Positions 57,333-64,000 of a DNA stretch of 64,000 bases are shown here, one piece after another. The translations under genes were made by a program, and so were the position numbers. Each line of letters starts with the position of its first letter. Within the stretch, counting starts at the first letter, position 1. The stretch comes from Streptomyces sp. TLI_053 (GTDB lineage Bacteria; Actinomycetota; Actinomycetes; Streptomycetales; Streptomycetaceae), in contig NZ_LT629775.1 in assembly GCF_900105395.1 (NCBI RefSeq), positions 930,001-994,000 of the forward strand. The letters are read 5' to 3'. The notes under the pieces were generated by a model. It did not search any database. It was not told the origin of the DNA and saw only the letters and a program-made list of their open reading frames with translations.

Positions 57333-59231
57333 TCAGGGGGTGACGATCGCGAAGCCCGGGTCCGGGTCGTCGAGGTGGCCGAGGAGTTCCGCGATCCGGC
57401 CCAGGTCGCCGGTGGCCTCGGCCCGCCCGTCGGCGAGGAGCTCCTCCGCCGTGGCGGCGCCGGTCAGGAGGGCGCGCAGGTCGGCCTCGGCGAGGGTGAC
57501 GGTCACGTCCGGGGTGCCGACGGCCGGGCCGTCGCCGGCCGTGTGGGTGAGGACGCCGTTGCGCAGCCGCAGGGTGACCGGGCCGCTGTCGGTGAGGTTC
57601 CACCGCACGGTGATGTCGGCGGACCAGCTGCGCGGGCCGTCCACCCGGATCGCGGCGGCGTCGAAGAGCTGGCCGAGGGTTAGGGCGGCCATGAAGTCGG
57701 CGGTGTCGGTCTCGGTGGGGGTGCCGACCGGGCCGTGGCGCAGTTCGAGGGCGCCGGTCAGGTAGAAGTTGCGCCAGGTGCCGTTCTCGCTGCCGTAGCC
57801 GAGCTGTTCGAGCGCGTCGGCCTGGAGCGCGCGGGCCTCGGAGTTGTCGGGGTCCGCGAACACCACGTGGTTGACGACCTGGGCGACCCAGCGGAAGTCC
57901 CCTTCGGCGAAGGACCGCCGCGCCCGGCGCAGCACTTCCTCGGCACCGCCCATGAACTCGACGTAGCGCCGGGCGGCCCCGGTCGGCGGGTGCTCCCACA
58001 GCCGGGCCGGGTTGCCGTCGAACCAGCCCAGGTAACGCTGGTAGACGGCTTTGGTGTTGTGGCTGACCGAGCCGTAGTAGCCGCGGGCGTGCCAGGCCCG
58101 TTCCAGGGCGGGCGGCAGCTGGATGCGCTCGGCGATCTCCAGCGGGGTGAGGCCCTGGTTGATCAGGCGCAGGCTCTGGTCGTGGAGGTAGCCGTACAGG
58201 TCGCGCTGCTCGGTCAGGAAGGCCACCACGCGGTCGCGTCCCCAGGTCGGCCAGTGGTGGGAGGCGAAGGCGACGTCGGTGCTGTCGGCGAAGAGCGTGA
58301 CGGCCTCGGTGAGGTAGTGCGCCCACACCCGGGGGTCGCGCACCTGCGCGCCGCGCAGGGTCAGCAGGTTGTGCAGGTTGTGGGTGGCGTTCTCGGCCAG
58401 GCAGAGCGCCCGGTGGTCGGGGAAGTGGATGTTGAGTTCGGCCGGCGCCTCGGTGCCCGGGGTGAGCTGGAAGACCGCCCGGATGCCGTCGATCACCTCG
58501 GTCTGCCCGGTGCGGGTGACGGACAGGGTCGGCGGGATCAGGCCGACGGTCCCGGTGGAGGTGGTCTGCCCCAGCCCGGCGCCGACCTGTCCCCGTTCGC
58601 CCTTGGGCAGCGCCGCGCCGTACATGTAGGCGGCGCGCCGGGCCATCGCGGTGCCGGCGTAGACGTTCTCGCTGACCGCGTGTTCCAGGAACCCCTCGGG
58701 GGCGATCACGGGCAGGCCGTCGGCGACCTGTTCCTCGCTCACGATGCCGCGCACACCGCCGAAGTGGTCGACGTGGCTGTGGGTGTAGAGCACCGCGCTG
58801 ACCGGCCGGTCGCCGCGGTGGGCGCGGTAGAGGGCGAGCGCGGCGGCGGCGGTCTCGGCGCAGATCAGGGGGTCGACGACCAGGACGCCCCGCTCCCCCT
58901 CGACGACGGTCATGTTCGACAGGTCGAAGCCCCGTACCTGGTACACGCCCTCGACGACCTCGAACAGCCCGTGGTCGGCCGCCAGGCGGCTCTGGCGCCA
59001 CAGGCTGGGGTTCACGGTGTCGGGGCAGTCCCGCTCCAGGAAGCCGTACGCGGCGAGGTCCCACACCACCCGGTCGCCGCTGCGGATCAGCGGGTCCGCG
59101 GCGGTGCCGAGGAAGCCGCGGCGGGCGTCCTCGTGGTCCTGCGTGTCGTCGAACGGGAGGCGGCCGAGGAGGTCGGCGTTGGCCTGCCGGACCGACGGTT
59201 CGGCGGGCGCGGGTCCGGTGTTCCGGGTCAT
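57333..59231 (-). CDS. Alkylsulfatase of the SdsA1 (metallo-beta-lactamase) type
   Basis: 632 residues, no signal peptide. The zinc motif THSHVDH (150-156) and later metal residues in AENATHNLHN and ASHHWPTWG mark the metallo-beta-lactamase core. A helical dimerisation domain (LTPLEIAERIQLPPALERAWHARGYYGSVSHNTKAVYQRYLGWFDGNPA) and a C-terminal SCP2-like lipid-binding domain complete the class III alkylsulfatase. Such enzymes release sulfate from alkyl sulfates such as SDS. AGGGAGAG precedes the ATG. It shares a terminator with the importer operon but no operators, so it is probably regulated separately. Confidence 0.92.
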   Translation of the reverse strand: MTRNTGPAPAEPSVRQANADLLGRLPFDDTQDHEDARRGFLGTAADPLIRSGDRVVWDLAAYGFLERDCPDTVNPSLWRQSRLAADHGLFEVVEGVYQVRGFDLSNMTVVEGERGVLVVDPLICAETAAAALALYRAHRGDRPVSAVLYTHSHVDHFGGVRGIVSEEQVADGLPVIAPEGFLEHAVSENVYAGTAMARRAAYMYGAALPKGERGQVGAGLGQTTSTGTVGLIPPTLSVTRTGQTEVIDGIRAVFQLTPGTEAPAELNIHFPDHRALCLAENATHNLHNLLTLRGAQVRDPRVWAHYLTEAVTLFADSTDVAFASHHWPTWGRDRVVAFLTEQRDLYGYLHDQSLRLINQGLTPLEIAERIQLPPALERAWHARGYYGSVSHNTKAVYQRYLGWFDGNPARLWEHPPTGAARRYVEFMGGAEEVLRRARRSFAEGDFRWVAQVVNHVVFADPDNSEARALQADALEQLGYGSENGTWRNFYLTGALELRHGPVGTPTETDTADFMAALTLGQLFDAAAIRVDGPRSWSADITVRWNLTDSGPVTLRLRNGVLTHTAGDGPAVGTPDVTVTLAEADLRALLTGAATAEELLADGRAEATGDLGRIAELLGHLDDPDPGFAIVTP

Positions 59232-59591
59232 GTCGCTCTCCCTCTGCGGTTCCGCTGCGGTACGTCGGCGGCGTCGACGGGCCCGCCGCCGGACGTCCCT
59301 TCCCACCCTCACGACCTTCGTCCGGTCGCACGACCGGCGTGGTCCGTCCGGAGGACGTCGCCACCGTCCGCGACGATAAAGGAATCACCCTTCATCCACC
59401 ATTCATCGGCAAAATGCACAGCTCGGGATCGGTCGTGAAATGGGGCCCCCAGGCACTGTTGTCATGGCAGAGTCGGGATGCGAGTATTGCCGCTGGGTGA
59501 TCCGGACACAGAGCGTCGAACTCCGGATGCCCTTGATCGTTATTGCCGTACCGGCGAGCACGTCCACGGGGGTGGGTCTTTCACATCGGGC
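59232..59591. other. Divergent gap between alkylsulfatase and serine hydrolase genes
   Basis: 360 bases, clearly AT-richer than neighbours around 59370-59560 (for instance AAATGCACAG, TTGATCGTTATTGCC), as expected for promoters. No gene, long palindrome or consensus box pair was found by eye. Confidence 0.45.
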
Positions 59592-60698
59592 ATGGGGGTG
59601 AGGAGTGTGCGATCAAACGGAAGTAGTCGTTCCGACCGTGCGGCCCGCGGGCCGACCCGGCCGGCGGCGCCCCGCGGCCTCGCGGAGGCACTCCGCGCCG
59701 GCCACGCCGCGACCCCCCGCCAGCCCGGCGTCCTGGCCGCCCTGCGCGGCGAGGACTGGCACTGGGCCGGGGCGAGCGGCGTCGCGGACGCCGCCACCGG
59801 TCGCGAACTGCGGCCGACGGCGGCGGTCAGGGTGGCCTCGGTCACCAAGACCTTCACCGCGGCCGCGGTGCTGCGGCTGACGGAGCGGGGCGAACTGCGG
59901 CTCGAGGAACCGGTCTCGGCGCTGGCCTCCGAGGCGGTCCTCGGAGCACTCGCCGAGGGCGGCTACCGACCGGCCCTGATGACCGTGCGCCAGTTGCTCC
60001 AGCACACGGCCGGCCTGTACGACTGGGGAGGCGATCCCGCCTACGACGCGGAGGCCTTCGCCGACCCCGGCCACCGGTGGAGCCGTCTGGAGCAGGTGCG
60101 CTGGGCGGTCGAGCACGGGCGCCGACTCTCCCACCCGGGCGAGGAGTTCCACTACTCCGACACCGGCTACGTGATCCTCGGCGAGGTGCTCGAACGTGTC
60201 ACCGGGCGGCCGCTCGCCGCCGCCTACCGCGAGCTGCTGCCGCTCCGGGAACTGGGCCTGGACTCCGTCCACCTGGAGTCGCTGGAGCCCACCCCCGGGG
60301 CCGGTGCGGACCGCGCGCACCAGTACGTGTCCGGCACCGACCTGCTCGCCGTCGATCCGTCCTGCGACCTCTGGGGCGGCGGCGGACTGGTCTCGACGAT
60401 GTCCGACCTCACCGCGTTCGTCCGGGCGCTGTTCCGCGGCCGGGTCTTCGAGCGGCCCACCACGCTCGCGACCATGCTGGCGCCCGTCGCGGCGCGCGGC
60501 GCGGAGGGGCGCGGCATGGGGATCTACCGGATCCCGCTGGGGCCGGGGCGGTGGTGGGGCCACTGCGGCAGCTGGGGCGTGGTCATGGCGTACGAGCCCG
60601 ACCGCGATCTCGCGCTCGCCACCACGGTGACGAGACAGCCCGAGGACCCGGACGAACGACTCCACCCCGGGCGGTTGCTCGTCCGGACCGCGCGCTGA
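59592..60698 (+). CDS. Serine hydrolase, beta-lactamase/D-Ala-D-Ala peptidase fold
   Basis: About 368 residues. SVTK (SxxK) carries the nucleophile; FHYSDTGY is the YxN-like motif with Asp in place of Asn; WWGHCGSWG takes the place of KTG. LLQHTAGLYDWGGDPAY and GEVLERVTGRPLAAAY are typical of class C-like esterases and D-aminopeptidases. No signal peptide is evident, so it is likely an intracellular esterase or peptidase. ATG 59592 is chosen, but there is no strong RBS, and GTGs at 59598 and 59607 are possible. It lies 130 bases before the aminomutase operon and could belong to it. Confidence 0.82.
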   Translation: MGVRSVRSNGSSRSDRAARGPTRPAAPRGLAEALRAGHAATPRQPGVLAALRGEDWHWAGASGVADAATGRELRPTAAVRVASVTKTFTAAAVLRLTERGELRLEEPVSALASEAVLGALAEGGYRPALMTVRQLLQHTAGLYDWGGDPAYDAEAFADPGHRWSRLEQVRWAVEHGRRLSHPGEEFHYSDTGYVILGEVLERVTGRPLAAAYRELLPLRELGLDSVHLESLEPTPGAGADRAHQYVSGTDLLAVDPSCDLWGGGGLVSTMSDLTAFVRALFRGRVFERPTTLATMLAPVAARGAEGRGMGIYRIPLGPGRWWGHCGSWGVVMAYEPDRDLALATTVTRQPEDPDERLHPGRLLVRTAR

Positions 60699-60830
60699 AA
60701 TACCGGACAGTAGAAGCGCACCCGCACGAACGGGAAATGTGCGTCCAGAAGAACACGTCATTGAGAACAGCCGGTCATTGTTACGGGCGCTGGCATTGAA
60801 TCCATGAAACCGCACAGGACAGGCGGAGCC

Positions 60831-61988
60831 ATGCGTAATCGTCCCCGCACAATCAGGACCACCGAGTCCCTGTTGGAGAACGGCCTCGTCGACGAGGAGA
60901 GCCTGCCGGAGCTCCGCGATGTCGCGAAGCGGTACGCCGTGAGCATCACCGGGGTGATCCAGGAGCGGATCACGCACGTCGACGATCCGGTCGCCAGACA
61001 GTTCGTCCCCACCGGGGCCGAACTGCTGATCACCGCGGAGGAGCGCGCCGACCCGATCGGCGACGACCCCTTCACCCCGGTCAAGGGGATCACCCACCGC
61101 TACCCGGACCGGCTGCTGCTCAAGCCGATGCACCTGTGCCCGGTCTACTGCCGCTTCTGCTTCCGCCGCGAGGTGGTCGGCCCCGGCGAGGGGATGCTCG
61201 GCCAGGCCGAACTGGAGGCCGCCCTCGACTACATCCGGGCCCACGAGGAGGTGTGGGAGGTCATCTTCACCGGCGGCGACCCGCTGATCATCGCGCCCAC
61301 CAAGCTCCGCCCGATCATGGCGGCCCTGGACGCGATCGAGCACGTGAAGGTGATCCGCTTCCACACCCGGGTGCCGGTGGTCGACCCCGACCGGGTCACC
61401 GACGAGCTGGTGGACGCCCTTTCGACCGAGACCCCGGTCTGGGTGGTGGTCCACACCAATCACAGCCAGGAGATCGGCACGGCGGCGCGCGGCGCGCTGC
61501 GGCGGCTGAACCGGGGCGGTGTCCCGCTGCTCAGCCAGACCGTGCTGCTGCGCGGGGTGAACGACACCCCGGAGGCGCTGGAGGGACTGTTCCGGACCCT
61601 GGTGGCCAACCGGGTGAAGCCCTACTACCTGCACCACGGCGACCTCGCCCAGGGCACCAGCCACTTCCGCACCAGCATCGCCGAGGGCCAGGAGCTGGTC
61701 CGGCGGCTGCGCGGACGGGTCTCCGGCACCTGCCAGCCCACCTACGTCCTGGACATCCCCGGCGGCCACGGGAAGGTGCCGATCGGCCCCTCGTACCTGG
61801 AGCCCGGCGAGGACGGGACCGACGGCACGCACGTCGTCACCGACCCGTGGGGCGAGCGCCACCCCTACCCGCCGCGCGTCGCGGAAGCGCCGACCACCAC
61901 GGCACCGACAGCGGCTGCGGCAACGACAGCGACAGCGACAAGCACAGCCACGACCACAGCCACGGAGGAGGACCCGACCGATGACTGA
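60831..61988 (+). CDS. Lysine 2,3-aminomutase-like radical SAM/PLP enzyme
   Basis: 385 residues. The radical SAM cluster is CPVYCRFC (Cys103, 107, 110). A PLP-binding Lys is expected in the PGGHGKVPI segment. The Asp residues that hold the lysine side-chain amine in the clostridial enzyme are both present here (HHGDLAQGTSHFRT and YVLDIPGGHGK), favouring L-lysine and a beta-lysine product over glutamate. The C-terminal 30 residues are a Thr/Ala tail from repeated ACAGCGAC DNA. GGCGGAG precedes ATG 60831; ATG 60804 lacks an RBS. First gene of an overlapping operon; beta-lysine is a building block of several antibiotics. Confidence 0.88.
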   Translation: MRNRPRTIRTTESLLENGLVDEESLPELRDVAKRYAVSITGVIQERITHVDDPVARQFVPTGAELLITAEERADPIGDDPFTPVKGITHRYPDRLLLKPMHLCPVYCRFCFRREVVGPGEGMLGQAELEAALDYIRAHEEVWEVIFTGGDPLIIAPTKLRPIMAALDAIEHVKVIRFHTRVPVVDPDRVTDELVDALSTETPVWVVVHTNHSQEIGTAARGALRRLNRGGVPLLSQTVLLRGVNDTPEALEGLFRTLVANRVKPYYLHHGDLAQGTSHFRTSIAEGQELVRRLRGRVSGTCQPTYVLDIPGGHGKVPIGPSYLEPGEDGTDGTHVVTDPWGERHPYPPRVAEAPTTTAPTAAAATTATATSTATTTATEEDPTDD

Positions 61989-63159
61989 GGACCTCGCGTC
62001 CCGGTCCACACCCGCACGCGGCCCCGGCTCCGTCTCCTTCGCCGACCCCGGGGGCGTCACCTCAGCACTCTCCTGGTCCGCGCCCGAGCTGACCGCCGGC
62101 CTGGCCTGGTCCGCGCTCACCCGCACCTTCGCCGCCGAGGCGGCCGGCCTGCGCGCCGACCAGGTGAAGCTGCACGTCAACGGCGAACCGGTGGTGGACC
62201 ACGACGCCTGGCCGACCACCGGCGCGGACGCCGCCGGACCGGCCGCCTGGCTGGGCCGACGGCACACCTTCGACCCCGACGACGACCGCTTCGTCTACGC
62301 CCGCGCCGTGCAGGAGCAGGACCGGACGCTGTTCCGCGCCGTCGTCGAGCTGCTGGCACCCCACCTCTGGCGGCTCGGACTGCCGCCCGGCCACGTCGAG
62401 GTCGAGGTGTTCCACGGCGCCTACCGCAACACCCCGGGCGGCATCCACCGGGAGGGCTGCACCAACCTCCACCTCGTCCTGGCGGGCCGCAAGAGCATGC
62501 ACTTCTGGCGGGGCACGGACTGGGTGCCGGCCGGGACGACGGTGCGCGAGGACGTCGAACCCGAGTCCGAACTCCCGGAGGAGTACCTGCCGGACCTCGA
62601 CCGCCGCTCGGTGGTGGAGCACGGCCACGTCCTCACCGCCACCACCGGCGGCGGCTTCTTCTGGCGCAGCGGCATCTGGCACGTGGGCGAGACCCACGAG
62701 CCGTCCGTCGCGCTGAACATCGCCTCGTACACCCGGACCCTGGACGTCGAGGCGAAGCTCCTCCCGCTGTGGGGCGACCGGTTGCACGGCGAGGTCCCGG
62801 CCGACTGGCTGGCCGACTACCGGGAGCACGTCCGGTCCACCGGGGACGACGCCGCCCTGCTCGCGCGGCTGACCGCGCTCGGCATGCGGCCGGCCCCGCC
62901 GGACCGGACCGGCACCGAGCCGCGCTCCGTCCGCCGCGAGTCGACGGCACCGGTGCTGTGGTCACCGGCCGGTCCCGGGCGGCTGACCGTCGCCGCGCTG
63001 GGCCACGCCGCGGACTTCGCCGACGGCCCGGTCCCCCGCGACTGGCTGGAAGCGGCGCTCACGAACCGTCCCACGCCGCACGATGTGCCGCGGGAGTGCG
63101 GGCGGCTCGCCCAATGGCTGTGCGCACAGCGGATTCTCGAACCGATGGAGGCATCATGA
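61981..63159 (+). CDS. Cupin/JmjC-type oxygenase-like protein
   Basis: 392 residues. The cupin core has GGIHREGCTNLHLVLAGRKSMHFWRG, with a possible iron-binding His-x-Glu pair, and later GFFWRSGIWHVGETHEPSVALNI, giving the distal His. This resembles JmjC-like Fe(II)/2-oxoglutarate hydroxylases. The C-terminal 100 residues look like a winged-helix tail. The protein probably hydroxylates a small molecule or a peptide residue; the substrate is unknown. The ATG lies 8 bases inside the aminomutase gene behind GGAGGA. Its own stop overlaps the methyltransferase start (ATGA). Confidence 0.75.
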   Translation: MTEDLASRSTPARGPGSVSFADPGGVTSALSWSAPELTAGLAWSALTRTFAAEAAGLRADQVKLHVNGEPVVDHDAWPTTGADAAGPAAWLGRRHTFDPDDDRFVYARAVQEQDRTLFRAVVELLAPHLWRLGLPPGHVEVEVFHGAYRNTPGGIHREGCTNLHLVLAGRKSMHFWRGTDWVPAGTTVREDVEPESELPEEYLPDLDRRSVVEHGHVLTATTGGGFFWRSGIWHVGETHEPSVALNIASYTRTLDVEAKLLPLWGDRLHGEVPADWLADYREHVRSTGDDAALLARLTALGMRPAPPDRTGTEPRSVRRESTAPVLWSPAGPGRLTVAALGHAADFADGPVPRDWLEAALTNRPTPHDVPRECGRLAQWLCAQRILEPMEAS

Positions 63160-63893
63160 CCGACACGTCCCCCGCGGACACCTGGCAGCTCTCGGACACC
63201 GAGGTGTTCAGCAAGTACGGGGACGCCTTCGTCCCGCGCCGGGCGGAGCAGACCGCCGCCGTGTGCGACCTGCTGGCCGGCATCCCCGTCCCGCACGTCC
63301 TCGACCTGTGCTGCGGCGAGGGGCGGCTGTCCGAGGAGTACCTGCGCCGCGACCCGGAGGCCAGGGTCACCGTGCTGGACCGCTCCCCCGAGATGCTGGC
63401 CCTGACCGCGAAGCGGCTGGAGCCGTTCGCCGACCGGCACGACAGCGTCGAGGCGGACATCGAGGACCGGCTGTGGCGCACCGGCGTCGGCTACGGCGGT
63501 GTGATGACCTCGCTGGCGGTCCACCACCTCGACGGCGAGGGCAAGCGGCTGCTCTACCGGGACATCCACGCGATGCTCGCGCCGGGCGGCGTCTTCGTCA
63601 TGGCCGACCTGGTGGAGCCCGCCGGTGCCACCGCCCGCACGCTCGCGGGCGACCACTGGGAGGAGGCGGTGCGCCGCGCGTCCGAGGAGCAGTTCGGCGG
63701 CGACGAGGCGGCCGTCGCGTTCGAGCGGACCGAGTGGAACCACTACCGGCTGCCCGGCCCGGACCCGGTCGACAAGCCGTCCTCGGTGGCCGAGCACCTG
63801 GACTGGCTGCGCGAGGCCGGTTTCGTCGAGGTCGACGTGGTCTGGATGTACGCGGGACACGCCCTGTTCACAGCGAAGCGGAAGGCGAACTGA
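63156..63893 (+). CDS. Class I SAM-dependent methyltransferase
   Basis: 245 residues. The SAM site is VLDLCCGEGRLSEEYL (motif I, about 48-63), followed by VTVLDRSPEMLALTAKRL (acidic end of strand 2), and MTSLAVHHLDGEGK with MLAPGGVFVMADLVEP. Late residues WNHYRLPGPDPVDKPSSVAEHLDWLREAGFVEVDVVW match small-molecule methyltransferases. It overlaps the cupin gene by four bases and is followed directly by the next start, so all four genes of the operon are co-translated. Likely a tailoring enzyme for the product of the aminomutase. Confidence 0.9.
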   Translation: MTDTSPADTWQLSDTEVFSKYGDAFVPRRAEQTAAVCDLLAGIPVPHVLDLCCGEGRLSEEYLRRDPEARVTVLDRSPEMLALTAKRLEPFADRHDSVEADIEDRLWRTGVGYGGVMTSLAVHHLDGEGKRLLYRDIHAMLAPGGVFVMADLVEPAGATARTLAGDHWEEAVRRASEEQFGGDEAAVAFERTEWNHYRLPGPDPVDKPSSVAEHLDWLREAGFVEVDVVWMYAGHALFTAKRKAN

Positions 63894-64000
63894 GTGAGCG
63901 AGCAACCGAGTCGTACGATTCTGGCCAACATCGTCAGCGAGATCATGGCCGAGCAGCCGACGGACGCCTACCGGCGGGCGATGGCCGCCGCGACCCCGCG
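63894..64000 (+). CDS. Next gene of the aminomutase operon, cut by window end
   Basis: GTG at 63894 directly follows the methyltransferase stop, with GCGAACTGA-type overlap context. The 35 visible residues start VSEQPSRTILANIVSEIMAE and continue QPTDAYRRAMAAATPR without a stop. Too short to assign; the coupling shows that it belongs to the operon. Confidence 0.7.
   Translation, partial: MSEQPSRTILANIVSEIMAEQPTDAYRRAMAAATP

Noticed and set aside
60831..61988. Glutamate 2,3-aminomutase
   Set aside because: The two Asp residues expected to hold the lysine side-chain amine are both present, whereas the glutamate enzymes replace them.

Overview
The window is very GC-rich actinobacterial DNA, most likely from Streptomyces or a close relative such as Kitasatospora. 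The support is the codon use, frequent GTG and TTG starts, twin-arginine and lipobox signal peptides, DasR-type operators in front of a chitinase, Streptomyces-type regulators (LuxR-LAL, GlxA/AraC, DeoR/LacI hybrids) and a sugar importer without its own ATPase. I saw no tRNA, rRNA or CRISPR array. About 52 complete genes are supported, plus one gene cut by each window edge.

Layout. 1-384: the end of a tandem-Mop (molybdate-binding) protein. 429-1705: an IS30-family element inserted into the loop of that gene's terminator. 1794-3494: a secreted GH18 chitinase with two DasR-type direct repeats at its promoter. 4313-11575: an ABC exporter, stand-alone trpF, two N-acetyltransferase/phosphoesterase genes, an AraC regulator and small secreted or hypothetical proteins. 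11810-14458: a Tat-exported DyP peroxidase overlapping a molybdopterin-fold lipoprotein, then a small secreted protein with its own DasR-like site. 14732-16385: a GlxA-type regulator divergent from an HD-domain protein. 16539-23188: a membrane-anchored His-rich protein, a Tat-exported barrel protein, a FAD oxidoreductase, an ECF sigma factor whose frame runs without a stop into a MerR/B12-binding LitR-like regulator, and a photolyase. This looks like a light-response module. 23334-27285: a LuxR-LAL regulator, a GNAT and a RibD/DHFR-like reductase.

27409-34553 is a block of secreted proteins of unknown role: two RCC1-repeat proteins, two tandem proteins sharing an N-terminal domain, and two tandem overlapping proteins that share a Cys-patterned, possibly aerolysin-like module with one of the preceding pair. 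34780-42232 is mostly housekeeping or metabolism: hydrolase, DUF5996 protein, UBP zinc finger, NAD kinase, P-loop kinase, polysaccharide deacetylase, a TAP-like lipoprotein peptidase and a small Cys/His protein that is a paralogue of the one at 7188.

42373-57251 is a carbohydrate-utilisation regulon: a secreted beta-helix protein with a C-terminal carbohydrate-binding domain, a GH35 beta-galactosidase, a DUF2264 protein, a sugar-isomerase-like protein, a binding protein plus two permeases, a hydroxyacid dehydrogenase and two paralogous DeoR-HTH/LacI-sensor regulators. Promoters in the region carry related operators (GATCGR-N3-YCGATC palindromes and CATTCGATC repeats), so polymer cutting, import and oligomer breakdown are probably induced together. 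57333-60698 holds an alkylsulfatase and a serine hydrolase. 60831-64000 starts an overlapping operon of a lysine 2,3-aminomutase-like radical SAM enzyme, a cupin/JmjC-type oxygenase, a methyltransferase and a further gene cut by the window end. This may be the edge of a biosynthetic cluster.
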